In this document: positions 1 through 11,677 of the stretch, one piece after another | Position numbering within the stretch: position 1 is the first letter of the stretch | Layout: the number at the start of each line of letters is the position of its first letter | Source: Petrolisthes cinctipes | Lineage: Eukaryota; Arthropoda; Malacostraca; Decapoda; Porcellanidae | Length of the DNA: 64,000 nt | Reading direction: 5' to 3' | Assembly (NCBI GenBank): GCA_033782935.1 | Contig: JAWQEG010001234.1 | Location: 876,501 to 940,500, forward strand | The notes under the pieces: generated by a model | Seen by the model: the letters and a program-made list of their open reading frames with translations, nothing else | Told to the model about the DNA's origin: nothing | The model's database searches: none | Position numbers and translations under genes: made by a program

Positions 1-2
1 AA

Positions 3-2133
3 GCGATCTGTACATGCCTACTCAGATACAGGCCCAAAACATGCTGAAAATCGATATTTTAGGTGCCCAAAGTCAATGTGTATGCATCTTCTGCACCCGT
101 TTATATATTAAATTCAACCTCAAAATACCCGAAAATTCGATATTTTTGGGTCCCAGAAGCGATCTGTACATGCCTACTCAGTGCTAGAATGTTTTCAAAA
201 TATAGGCTCAAAACATGCTAAAAATCGATATTTTAAGTGTCCAAAGTCGATATGTGCAAGCATCTTCTGTACCCGTTTATATCTCAAAATCAGGCTCAAA
301 ACACCCTAAAATTCGGTATTTTTGGGTCCTTGAAGCGATCTTTACATGCCTACTCAGTGCTAGAATGTTTTTCAAAATATAGGCTCAAAACATGCTCAAA
401 ATCGATATTTTAAGTGCCCAAAGTCGATATCTCAATTTCAGGCCCAAAACACCCGAAAATTCGATATTTAGGGGTCCCAGAAGCGATCTGTACTTGCCTA
501 CAACGTGTTAGAGTATTTTCAAAATACAGGCCCGAAACATACTAAAAATCGATCTTTTAGGTGCCCAAAAGTCGATATGTGCATTCATCTTCCGTACCCG
601 TTTATATCTCAAATTCAGGCTCAAAACACCCGAAAATTCAATATTTTGGGGTCCCAGAAGTGATTTGTACAAGCCTACTTAGTGCTAGAATGTTTTCAAA
701 ATATAGGCTCAAAACATGCTAAAAATCGATATTTTAAGTGTCCAAAGTCGATATGTGCAAGCATCTTCTGTACCCGTTTATATCTCAAAATCAGGCTCAA
801 AACACCCGAAAATTCGGTATTTTTGGGTCCCAGAAGCGATCTTTACATGCCTACTCAGTGCTAGAATGTTTTTCAAAATATAGGCTCAAAACATGCTCAA
901 AATCGATATTTTAGGTGCCCAAAGTCGATATCTCAAATTCAGGCACAAAACACCCGAAAATTCGATATTTAGGGGTCCCAGAAGCGATCTGTACTTGCCT
1001 ACTCCGTGTTAGAGTATTTTCAAAATACAGGCCCAAAACATACTAAAAATCGATCTTTTAGGTGCCCAAAAGTCGATATGTGCATGCATCTTCTGTACCC
1101 GTTTATATCTCTAAATTCAGGCTCCAAACACCCGAAAATTCGATATTTTGGGGTCCCAGAAGCGATCTGTAAATGCCTACTCAGTGCTAGAATCTTTTTG
1201 AAAATATAGGCTCAAAACATGCTCCAAATCGATATTTTAGGTGCCCAAAGTCGATATGTGCAAGCATCTTCTGTACCCGTTTATATCTCAAAATCAGGCT
1301 CAAAACACCCGAAAATTCGGTATTTTTGGTTCCTAGAAGCGATCTTTACATGCCTACTCAGTGATAGAATGTTTTCAAAATATAGGCTCAAAACATGCTC
1401 AAAATCGATATTTTAGGTGCCCAAAGTCGATATCTCAAATTCAGGCCCAAAACACCCGAAAATTTGATATTTTGGGGTCCCAGAAACGATCTGTACTTGC
1501 CTACTCCGTGTTAGAGTATTTTCAAAATACAGGCCCTAAACATACTAAAAATCGATCTTTTAGGTGCCCAAAAGTCGATATGTGCATGCATCTTCCGTAC
1601 CCGTTTATATCTCAAATTCAGTCTCAGAACACCCGAAAACTCAATATTTTTGGGTCCTAGAAGTGATCTGTACAAGCCTACTTAGTGCTAGAATATTTTC
1701 AAAATATAGGCCCAAAGCATGCTAAAAATCTATATTTTAGGTGCCCAAAGTCGATATATCAAATTCATGCCCAAATCACCCGAAAATTCGATATTTTGGG
1801 GGCCCTGAAGCGATCTGTACATGCCTACTCAGTGCTAGAATATTTTCAAAATATAGGCTCAAAACATGCTCAGAATCGATATTTTAGGTGTTCAAAGACG
1901 ATATCTCAAATTCAGGCCCAAAACACCCAAAAATTCGATATTTTGGGGTCCCAGAAGCGATCTGTACATGCCTACTCCGTGTTAGAGTATTTTCAAAATA
2001 CAGGCCCAAAACATACTGAAAATCGATCTTTTAGGTGCCCAAAAGTCGATATGTGCATGCATCTTCTGTACCCGTTTATATCTCAAATTCAGGCTCCAAA
2101 CGCCCGAAAATTCGATATTTTGGGGTCCCAGAA
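3..2133 (+). repeat. Divergent copy of the 13-monomer HOR (2,131 bp)
   Basis: This is a 13-monomer stretch beginning with D and then cycling La-S-Lb. I read the order D, La, S, Lb, La, S, Lb, La-like, S, Lb, S, S, Lb. It ends with the same S-S-Lb-D transition as the next two units. The first two La copies (near 181 and 682) lie 501 bp apart, so the La-S-Lb triplet itself repeats. The tail from about 1,640 is nearly identical to the tails of the following two units. The interior is rearranged, so this is a related but not identical unit. Confidence 0.8.
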
Positions 2134-4051
2134 GCGATCTGTACATGCCTACTCAGATACAGGCCCAAAACATGCTGAAAATCGATATTTTAGGTGCCCA
2201 AAGTCAATGTGTATGCATCTTCTGCACCCGTTTATATATTAAATTCAACCTCAAAATACCCGAAAATTCGATATTTTTGGGTCCCAGAAGCGATCTGTAC
2301 ATGCCTACTCAGTGCTAGAATGTTTTTCAAAATATAGGCTCAAAACATGCTCAAAATCGATATTTTAGGTGCCCAAAGTCGATATCTCAATTTCAGGCCC
2401 AAAACACCCGAAAATTCGATATTTAGGGGTCCCAGAAGCGATCTGTACTTGCCTACAACGTGTTAGAGTATTTTCAAAATACAGGCCCAAAACATACTAA
2501 AAATCGATCTTTTAGGTGCCCAAAAGTCGATATGTGCATTCATCTTCCGTACCCGTTTATATCTCAAATTCAGGCTCAAAACACCCGAAAATTCAATATT
2601 TTGGGGTCCCAGAAGTTATTTGTACAAGCCTACTTAGTGCTAGAATATTTTCAAAATATAGGCCCAAAACATGCTCAAAATCGATATTTTAGGTGCCCAA
2701 AGACGATATCTCAAATTCAGGCCCAAAACACCCGAAAATTCGATATTTTGGGGTCCCAGAAGCGATCTGTACTTGCCTACTCCATGTTAGAGTATTTTCA
2801 AAATACAGGCCCAAAACATGCTTAAAATCGATATTTTAGGTGACCAAAGTCAATATGTGTATGCATCTTCTACACCCGTTTTATCCCAAATTCAACCTCA
2901 AAACACCCGAAAATTCGATATTTTTGGGTCCCAGAAGCGATCTGTAAATGCCTACTCAGTGCTAGAATATTTTCAAAATATAGGCCCAAAAAATGCTAAA
3001 ATTGATATTTTAGGTGTCCAAAGTCGATATTTAAAATTCAGGCCCAAAACACCCGTAAATTCGATATTTTGGGGTCCCAGAAGAGAACTGTACATGCCTA
3101 CTCCTTGTTAGAGTATTTCAAAGTACAGGCCCAAAACATACTGAAAATCGATATTTTAGGTGCCCAAAAGTCGATATGTGTATGCATCTTCTACACCCGT
3201 TTATATCCCAAATTCAACCTCAAAACACCCGAAAATTCGATATTTTTGGGTCCCAGAAGCGATCTGTACATGCCTACTCAGTGCTAGAATATTTTCAAAA
3301 TATAGGCCCAAAACATGCTAAAATCGATATTTTAGGTGTCCAAAGTCGATATTTAAAATTCAGGCCCAAAACACCCGAAAATTCGATATTTTGGGGTCCC
3401 AGAAGCGAACTGTACATGCCTACTCCGTGTTAGAGTATTTCAAAGTACAGGCCCAAAACATACTGAAAATCGATATTTTAGGTGCCCAAAAGTCGATATG
3501 TGCATGCATCTTCCGTACCCGTTTATATCTCAAATTCAGGCTCAAAACACCCGAAAACTCAATATTTTGGGGTCCTAGAAGTGATCTGTACAAGCCTACT
3601 TAGTGCTAGAATATTTTCAAAATATAGGCCCAAAGCATGCTAAAAATCTATATTTTAGGTGCCCAAAGTCGATATATCAAATTCATGCCCAAATCACCCG
3701 AAAATTCGATATTTTGGGGGCCCTGAAGCGATCTGTACATGCCTACTCAGTGCTAGAATATTTTCAAAATATAGGCTCAAAACATGCTCAAAATCGATAT
3801 TTTAGGTGGTCAAAGACGATATCTCAAATTCAGGCCCAAAACACCCAAAAATTCGATATTTTGGGGTCCCAGAAGCGATCTGTACATGCCTACTCCGTGT
3901 TAGAGTATTTTCAAAATACAGGCCCAAAACATACTGAAAATCGATCTTTTAGGTGCCCAAAAGTCGATATGTGCATGCATCTTCTGTACCCGTTTATATC
4001 TCAAATTCAGGCTCCAAACGCCCGAAAATTCGATATTTTGGGGTCCCAGAA
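2134..4051 (+). repeat. HOR-A unit 1: 12 monomers, 1,918 bp (one monomer missing)
   Basis: Monomer for monomer this matches HOR-A unit 2 at 4,052-6,145, except that the second monomer (La, 176 bp) is absent. D (2,134) is followed directly by S (2,290). From 2,438 the copy is offset from unit 2 by exactly 2,094 bp, and I spotted only a couple of substitutions over about 1.6 kb, such as ATTGATATT near 3,003 versus ATCGATATT near 5,097. Such similarity implies very recent amplification. Confidence 0.92.
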
Positions 4052-6145
4052 GCGATCTGTACATGCCTACTCAGATACAGGCCCAAAACATGCTGAAAAT
4101 CGATATTTTAGGTGCCCAAAGTCAATGTGTATGCATCTTCTGCACCCGTTTATATATTAAATTCAACCTCAAAATACCCGAAAATTCGATATTTTTGGGT
4201 CCCAGAAGCGATCTGTACATGGCTACTCAGTGCTAGAATGTTTTCAAAATATAGGCTCAAAACATGCTAAAAATCGATATTTTAAGTGTCCAAAGTCGAT
4301 ATGTGCAAGCATCTTCTGTACCCGTTTATATCTCAAAATCAGGCTCAAAACACCCGAAAATTCGATATTTTTGGGTCCCAGAAGCGATCTGTACATGCCT
4401 ACTCAGTGCTAGAATGTTTTTCAAAATATAGGCTCAAAACATGCTCAAAATCGATATTTTAGGTGCCCAAAGTCGATATCTCAATTTCAGGCCCAAAACA
4501 CCCGAAAATTCGATATTTAGGGGTCCCAGAAGCGATCTGTACTTGCCTACAACGTGTTAGAGTATTTTCAAAATACAGGCCCAAAACATACTAAAAATCG
4601 ATCTTTTAGGTGCCCAAAAGTCGATATGTGCATTCATCTTCCGTACCCGTTTATATCTCAAATTCAGGCTCAAAACACCCGAAAATTCAATATTTTGGGG
4701 TCCCAGAAGTTATTTGTACAAGCCTACTTAGTGCTAGAATATTTTCAAAATATAGGCCCAAAACATGCTCAAAATCGATATTTTAGGTGCCCAAAGACGA
4801 TATCTCAAATTCAGGCCCAAAATACCCGAAAATTCGATATTTTGGGGTCCCAGAAGCGATCTGTACTTGCCTACTCCATGTTAGAGTATTTTCAAAATAC
4901 AGGCCCAAAACATGCTTAAAATCGATATTTTAGGTGACCAAAGTCAATATGTGTATGCATCTTCTACACCCGTTTTATCCCAAATTCAACCTCAAAACAC
5001 CCGAAAATTCGATATTTTTGGGTCCCAGAAGCGATCTGTAAATGCCTACTCAGTGCTAGAATATTTTCAAAATATAGGCCCAAAAAATGCTAAAATCGAT
5101 ATTTTAGGTGTCCAAAGTCGATATTTAAAATTCAGGCCCAAAACACCCGTAAATTCGATATTTTGGGGTCCCAGAAGAGAACTGTACATGCCTACTCCTT
5201 GTTAGAGTATTTCAAAGTACAGGCCCAAAACATACTGAAAATCGATATTTTAGGTGCCCAAAAGTCGATATGTGTATGCATCTTCTACACCCGTTTATAT
5301 CCCAAATTCAACCTCAAAACACCCGAAAATTCGATATTTTTGGGTCCCAGAAGCGATCTGTACATGCCTACTCAGTGCTAGAATATTTTCAAAATATAGG
5401 CCCAAAACATGCTAAAATCGATATTTTAGGTGTCCAAAGTCGATATTTAAAATTCAGGCCCAAAACACCCGAAAATTCGATATTTTGGGGTCCCAGAAGC
5501 GAACTGTACATGCCTACTCCGTGTTAGAGTATTTCAAAGTACAGGCCCAAAACATACTGAAAATCGATATTTTAGGTGCCCAAAAGTCGATATGTGCATG
5601 CATCTTCCGTACCCGTTTATATCTCAAATTCAGGCTCAAAACACCCGAAAACTCAATATTTTGGGGTCCTAGAAGTGATCTGTACAAGCCTACTTAGTGC
5701 TAGAATATTTTCAAAATATAGGCCCAAAGCATGCTAAAAATCTATATTTTAGGTGCCCAAAGTCGATATATCAAATTCATGCCCAAATCACCCGAAAATT
5801 CGATATTTTGGGGGCCCTGAAGCGATCTGTACATGCCTACTCAGTGCTAGAATATTTTCAAAATATAGGCTCAAAACATGCTCAAAATCGATATTTTAGG
5901 TGGTCAAAGACGATATCTCAAATTCAGGCCCAAAACACCCAAAAATTCGATATTTTGGGGTCCCAGAAGCGATCTGTACATGCCTACTCCGTGTTAGAGT
6001 ATTTTCAAAATACAGGCCCAAAACATACTGAAAATCGATCTTTTAGGTGCCCAAAAGTCGATATGTGCATGCATCTTCTGTACCCGTTTATATCTCAAAT
6101 TCAGGCTCCAAACGCCCGAAAATTCGATATTTTGGGGTCCCAGAA
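4052..6145 (+). repeat. HOR-A unit 2: complete 13-monomer unit, 2,094 bp
   Basis: Measured from GCGATC to GCGATC, the monomers are 156, 176, 148, 177, 147, 175, 146, 176, 146, 176, 147, 147 and 177 bp, summing to 2,094. This is the order D, La, S, Lb, S, L, S, L, S, L, S, S, Lb. Near identity with the preceding unit at a constant 2,094-bp offset defines the HOR. Confidence 0.93.
5969..6145 (+). repeat. Exemplar full-length monomer, subfamily Lb (177 bp)
   Basis: Lb is recognised by CTCCGTGTTAGAG, the perfect dyad GTATTTTCAAAATAC, ACATACTGAAAATCGATCTT and an extra A in GCCCAAAAGTCGATATG, which makes it 177 bp. In the arrays it usually alternates with S monomers. Because 177 and 147 are both multiples of three, strings of Lb and S keep a single frame open; this explains most of the long open frames in the window. 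Confidence 0.9.
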
Positions 6146-6803
6146 GCGATCTGTACATGCCTACTCAGATACAGGCCCAAAACATGCTGAAAATCGATAT
6201 TTTAGGTGCCCAAAGTCAATGTGTATGCATCTTCTGCACCCGTTTATATATTAAATTCAACCTCAAAATACCCGAAAATTCGATATTTTTGGGTCCCAGA
6301 AGCGATCTGTACATGGCTACTCAGTGCTAGAATGTTTTCAAAATATAGGCTCAAAACATGCTAAAAATCGATATTTTAAGTGTCCAAAGTCGATATGTGC
6401 AAGCATCTTCTGTACCCGTTTATATCTCAAAATCAGGCTCAAAACACCCGAAAATTCGGTATTTTTGGGTCCCAGAAGCGATCTTTACATGCCTACTCAG
6501 TGCTAGAATGTTTTTCAAAATATAGGCTCAAAACATGCTCAAAATCGATATTTTAGGTGCCCAAAGTCGATATCTCAAATTCAGGCCCAAAACACCCGAA
6601 AATTCGATATTTAGGGGTCCCAGAAGCGATCTGTACTTGCCTACTCCGTGTTAGAGTATTTTCAAAATACAGGCCCAAAACATACTAAAAATCGATCTTT
6701 TAGGTGCCCAAAAGTCGATATGTGCATGCATCTTCTGTACCAGTTTATATCTCTAAATTCAGGCTCCAAACACCCGAAAATTCGATATTTTGGGGTCCCA
6801 GAA
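6146..6803 (+). repeat. HOR-A unit 3, truncated
   Basis: A third HOR-A unit starts with D (6,146), La (6,302), S (6,478) and Lb (6,626). From 6,302 it matches the interior of the divergent leftmost copy (from 660, offset 5,642 bp), including the shared TATCTCTAAATTC insertion in Lb, rather than HOR-A units 1 and 2. The unit is therefore a recombinant between two HOR versions. After about 6,800 the regular order is lost. Confidence 0.8.
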
Positions 6804-7099
6804 GCGATTTGTACATGCCTACTCAGTGCTAGAATGTTTTCAAAATATCGGCTCAAAACATGCTCAAAATCGATATTTTAGGTGCCCAAAGACGATATCT
6901 CAAATTCAAGCCCAAAACAACCGAAAATTCGATATTTTGGGGTCCCAGAAGCGATCTGTACTTGCCTACTCCGTGTTAGAGTATTTTCAAAATACATGCC
7001 CAAAACATAATGAAAATCGATCCTTTAGGTGCCCAAAAGTCGATATGTGCATGCATCTTCCGTACCCGTTTATATCTCAAATTCAGGCTCCAAACACCC
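6804..7099 (+). repeat. Monomeric satellite between HOR-A and the duplicated block
   Basis: An S-like and an Lb-like monomer with no near-identical partner that I could find in the window. They resemble Lb near 11,220 (shared ATACATGCCCAAAACATAATG and GATCCTTTAGG). Nothing other than satellite is present. Confidence 0.7.
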
Positions 7100-7704
7100 G
7101 AAAATTCGGTATTTTTGGGTCCTAAAAGCCATCTGTACTTGCCTACTCCGTGTTAGAGTATTTTCAAAATACAGGCCCAAAACATACTGAAAATCGATCT
7201 TTTAGGTGCCCAAAAGTCGATATGTGCATGCATATTCTGTACCCGTTTATATCTCAAATTCAGGCTCCAAACACCCGAAAATTCGATATTTTGGGGTCCC
7301 AGAAGCGATCTGTACATGCCTACTCAGATACAGGCCCAAAATATGCTCAAAATCGATATTTTAGGTGCTCAAAGTCAATATGTGTATGCATCTTCTGCAC
7401 TCGTTTATATCTCAAATTTAGGCTCAAAACACCCGAAAATTCGAAATTTTTGGGTCCCAGAAGCGATCTGTACATGTTTACTCAGTGCTAGAATGTTTTC
7501 AAAATATAGGCTCAAAACATGCTAAAAATCGATATTTTAAGTGTCCAAAGTGGATATGTGCATGCATCTTCTGTACCCATTTATATCTCAAATTCAGGCT
7601 CAAAACGACCGAAAATTCGATATTTTTGGGTCCCAAAAGCGATCTGTACATGCCTACTCCGTGTTAAAGTATTTTCAAATTACAGGCCCAAAACATGCTG
7701 AAAA

Positions 7705-7792
7705 TCGATATTTTAGGTGCCCAAAGTCAATATGTGCATGCATTTTCAGTACCCGTTTATATCTCAAATTCAGGCTCAAAAGACCCGAAAAT
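7705..7792 (+). repeat. Half-repeat H1 exemplar (88 bp)
   Basis: H1 is the first 88-bp half of a 176-bp monomer, starting at TCGATATTTTAGG and ending just before the next TCGATATTTT. It carries TGCATGC and CCCGTTTATATCTC. Aligned without gaps to the following 88 bp, I count 57 of 88 identical bases here, and about 60 of 88 when the commonest base is used at each site. The strongest blocks are TCGATATTTT, CGAT.TGT.CATGC and AGGC.CAAAACA. Confidence 0.85.
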
Positions 7793-7880
7793 TCGATATT
7801 TTGGGGTCCCAGAAGCGATCTGTACATGCCTACTCAGTGCTACAATATTTTTAAATTATAGGCCCAAAACATACTCAAAA
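7793..7880 (+). repeat. Half-repeat H2 exemplar (88 bp)
   Basis: H2 is the second 88-bp half of the same monomer, starting at TCGATATTTTGGGGTCCC and ending before the next TCGATATTTT at 7881. It carries GCGATCTGTACATGCC and the TAGAATATTTTC-type dyad. The equal length and ungapped similarity to H1 indicate that the modern 176-bp monomer arose by duplication of an 88-bp ancestor. Confidence 0.85.
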
Positions 7881-10760
7881 TCGATATTTTAGGTGCCCAA
7901 AGACGATATCTCAAATTCAAGCCCAAAACACCCGAAAATTCGATATTTTGGGGTCCTAGAAGCGATCTGTACTTGCCTACTCAGTGTTAGAGTATTTTCA
8001 AAATACAGGCCCAAAACATACTGAAAATCGATCTTTTAGGTGCCCAAAAGTCGATATGTGCATGCATCTTCAGTACCCGTTTATATCTCAAATTCAGTCT
8101 CAAAACACGCGAAAATTCGATATTTTTGGGTCCCATAAGTGATCGGTACAAGCCTACTTAGTGCTAGAATATTTTCAAAATATAGGCACAAAACATGCTA
8201 AAAATCTATATTTTAGGTGCCCAAAGTCGATATCTCAAATTCATGCCCAAACCACCCGAAAATTCGATATTTTGGGGTCCCAGAAGCGATCTGTACATGC
8301 CTACTCAGTGCTAGAATATTTTCAAAATATAGGCCCAAAACATGCTAAAATCGATATTTTAGGTGCCCAAAGTCGATATCTCAAATTCAGGCCCAAAACA
8401 CCCGAAAATTCGATATTTTGGGGTCCCAGAAGCGATCTGTACATGCCTACTCAGTGTTAGAGTATTTTCAATATGCAGGCCCAAAACATATTGAAAATCG
8501 ATCGTTTAGATGCCCCAAAGTCGAAAAGTGGATGCATCTTCTGCACTCGTTTATATCTCAAATTCAACCTCAAAACACCCAAAAATTCGATATTTTTGGG
8601 TCCCAGAAGCGATCTGTACATGCCAACTCAGTGCTAGAATGTTTTAAAATATAGGCTCAAAACATGCTAAAAATCGATATTTTAGGTGCTCAAAGTCAAT
8701 ATGTGCATGCATTTTCTGTACCCGTTTATATCTCAAATTCAGGCTCAAAAATCCCGAAAATTCGATATTTTGGGGTCCCAGAAGCGATCTGTACATGCCT
8801 ACTCAGTGCTAGAATATTTTCAAAATATAGGCCCAAAACATGCTAAAAATCTATATTTTAGGTGCCCAAAGACGATATCTCAAATTCAGGCCCAAAACAC
8901 ACGAAAACTCGATATTTTGGGGTCCCAGAAGCGATCTGTACATGCCTACTCCGTGTTAGAGTATTTTTAAAATACAGGCCCAAAACATACTGAAAATCGA
9001 TCTTTTAGGTGCCCAAAAGTCGATATGTGCATGCATCTTCTGTACCCGTTTATATCTCAAATTCAGGCTCCATACACCCGAAAATTCGATATTTTGGGGT
9101 CCCAGAAGCGATCTGTACATGCCTACTCAGATACAGGCCCAAAACATGCTAAAAATCGATATTTTAGGTGTCCAAAGTCGATATGTGCATGCATCTTCTG
9201 TACCCGTTTATATCTCAAAATCAGTCTCAAAACACCCGAAAATTCGGTATTTTTGGGTCCTAGAAGCGATCTGTACATGCCTACTCCTAGTTAGAATGTT
9301 TTCAAGATACAGACCCAAACATGCTCAAAATCGATATTTTAGGTGCCCAAAAGTCGATATGTGCATGCATCTTATGTACCCGTTTATATCTCAAATTCAG
9401 GCTCAAAACACCCGAAAATTCGATATTTTGGGGTCCCAGAAGCGATCTGTACATGCCTACTCAATGCTAGAATATTTTCAAAATATAGGCCCAAAACATG
9501 CTAAAAATCGATATTTTAGGTGCCCAAAGTCGATATTTCAAATTCAGGCCCAAAACACCCGAAAATTTGATATTTTGGGGTCCCAGAAGCGATCTGAACA
9601 TGCCTACTCCGTGTTAGAGTATTTTCAATATACAGGCCCAAAACATACTGAAAATCGATCGTTTAGGTGCCCAAAAGTCGAAAAGTGGATGCATCTTCTG
9701 TACCCGTTTATATCTCAAGTTCAGGCTCAAAACACCCGAAAATTCGATATTTTGGGATCCCAGAAGTGATCTGTACATGCCTACTTTGTGCTAGAATTTT
9801 TTCAAAATATAGGCCCAAAACATGCTGAAAATCGATATTTTAGGTGCTTAAAGTCGATATCTCAAATTCAGGCCCAAAACACCCGAAAATTCGATATTTT
9901 GGGGTCCCAAAAGCGATCTGTACTTGCCTACTCCGTATTAGAGTATTTTCAATATACAGGCCCAAAACATAATGAAAATCGATCGTATAGGTGCCCAAAA
10001 GGCGATATGTGGATGCATCTTGTGTACCCGTTTATATCTCAATTTCAGGCTCCAAATACCCGAAAATTCGATATTTTGGGGTCCCAGAAGCGATCTGTAC
10101 ATGCCTACTCAGTGCTAGAATATTTTCAAAATATAGGCCCAAACCATGCTAAAAATCGATATTTTAGGTGCCCAGAGTCGATATCTCAAATTCTGGCCCA
10201 AAACACCCGAAAATTCGATATTTTGGGGTCCCAGAAGCGATCTGTACTTGCCTACTCCGTGTTAGAGTATTTTTAAAATACAGGCCGAAAACATGCTGAA
10301 AATTGATATTTTAGGTGACCAAAGTCAATATGTTTATGAATCTTCTACACCCGTTTATATCCCAAATTCAACCTCAAAACACCCGAAAATTCGATATTTT
10401 TGGGTCCCAGAAGCGATCTGTACATGCATACTCAGTGCTAGAATGTTTTCAAAATATAGGCTCAAAACATGCTAAAAATCGATATTTTAGGTGACCAAAG
10501 TCGATATCTCAAATTCAGGCCCAAAACACCCGAAAATTCGATATTTTGGGGTCCCAGAAGCGAACTGAACTTGCCTACTCCGTGTTAGAGTATTTTTAAA
10601 AAACAGGCCCAAAACATACTGAAAATCGATCTTTAAGGTGCCCAAACGTCGATATGTGCATGCATCTTCTGTACCCGTTTATTTCTCAAATTCAGGCTCC
10701 AAACACCCGAAAGTTCGATATTTTTTGGTCCCAGAAGTGATCTGTACATGCCTACTCAGT

Positions 10761-11677
10761 GCTAGAATATTTTCAAAATATAGGCCCAAAACATGCTAAC
10801 AATCAATATTTTAGGTGCCCAAAGTCGATATCTCAAATTCAGGCCCAAAACACCCGAAAATTCGATATTTTGGGGTCCCAGAAGCGATCTGTACTTGCCT
10901 ACTCCGTGTTAGAGTATTTTCAAAATACAGGCCGAAAACATGCTGAAAATCGATATTTTAGGTGACCAAAGTCAATATGTGTATGCATCTTCTACACCCG
11001 TTTATACCCTAAATTCAACCTCAAAACACCCGAAAATTCGATTTTTTGGGGTCCCAGAAGCGATCTGTACATGCATACTCAGTGCTAGAATGTTTTCAAA
11101 ATATAGGCTCAAAACATGCTAAAAATCGATATTTTAGGTGCCCAAAGTCGATATCTCAAATTCAGGCTCAAAACAAAAGAAAATTCGATATTTTGGGGTC
11201 CCAGAAGCGATCTGTACTTGCCTACTCCGTGTTAGAGTATTTTCAAAATACATGCCCAAAACATAATGAAAATCGATCCTTTAGGTGCCCAAAAGTCGAT
11301 ATGTGCATGCATCTTCCGTACCCGTTTATATCTCAAATACAGGCTCCAAACACCCGAAAATTCGATATTTTGGGGTCCCAGAAGCGATCTGTACATGCTT
11401 ACTCAGATACAAGCCCAAAACATGCTCAAAATCGATATTTTAGGTGCCCAAAGTCACTGTGTATGCATCTTTTATATATTAAATTCAACCTCAAAATACC
11501 CGAAAATTCGATATTTTTGGATCCCAGAAGCGATCTGTACATGCCTACTCAGTGCTAGAATATTTTCAAAATATAGGCTCAAAACATGCTAAAAATCGAT
11601 ATTTTAAGTTTCCAAAGTCGATATGTGCATGCATCTTCTGTACCCGTTTATATCTCAAAATCAGGCTCAAAACACCC
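10761..11677 (+). repeat. Monomeric satellite; partial match to 17.5 kb
   Basis: Satellite monomers lying between the two copies of the 3.66-kb block. The portion 10,765-11,040 is close to 17,510-17,785 (offset 6,745 bp), sharing CATGCTAACAATCAATATT. One D monomer near 11,470 has lost about 10 bp, so that GCATCT joins TTTATATATT. Confidence 0.75.

Larger units (their letters stand above)
7100..10760 (+). repeat. Duplicated satellite block, copy 1 (~3.66 kb)
   Basis: The left part (about 7,100-8,545) recurs at +4,578 bp and the right part (about 8,545-10,760) at +5,912 bp. Both parts are nearly identical to their partners and share private variants such as GGTCCCAAAAGCGATC, AATTTTTAAATTATAGG, GAAAAGTGGATGCATC and CACACGAAAACTCG. 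The two offsets meet at about 8,545. The simplest reading is one duplicated block whose second copy later gained 1,334 bp. Confidence 0.88.

Noticed and set aside
299..320. Telomere-like CCCTAAA heptamers (also near 19,108 and 22,239)
   Set aside because: These are single copies and are variants of the normal ACCCGAAAAT of the monomer. There is no tandem run of heptamers.
6662..6856. Reverse-strand open frames inside the forward arm, and forward ones inside the reverse arm (for example 24,502-24,705)
   Set aside because: These are antisense shadows of the same repeat. DNA orientation is unambiguous from the monomer landmarks.
7705..7792. A deeper 22-bp subrepeat (TCGATAT at 0, 22 and 88 bp)
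   Set aside because: Apart from the seven-base TCGATAT box, the 22-bp quarters of H1 do not align better than expected by eye. The 88-bp level is the smallest I can support.
9119..9769. Forward open frame of 216 codons, repeated at 15,031-15,681, as a duplicated gene pair
   Set aside because: The pair is explained by the 5,912-bp-offset satellite block duplication. The translation is again the monomer peptide, with a frame change where a 176-bp monomer intervenes.
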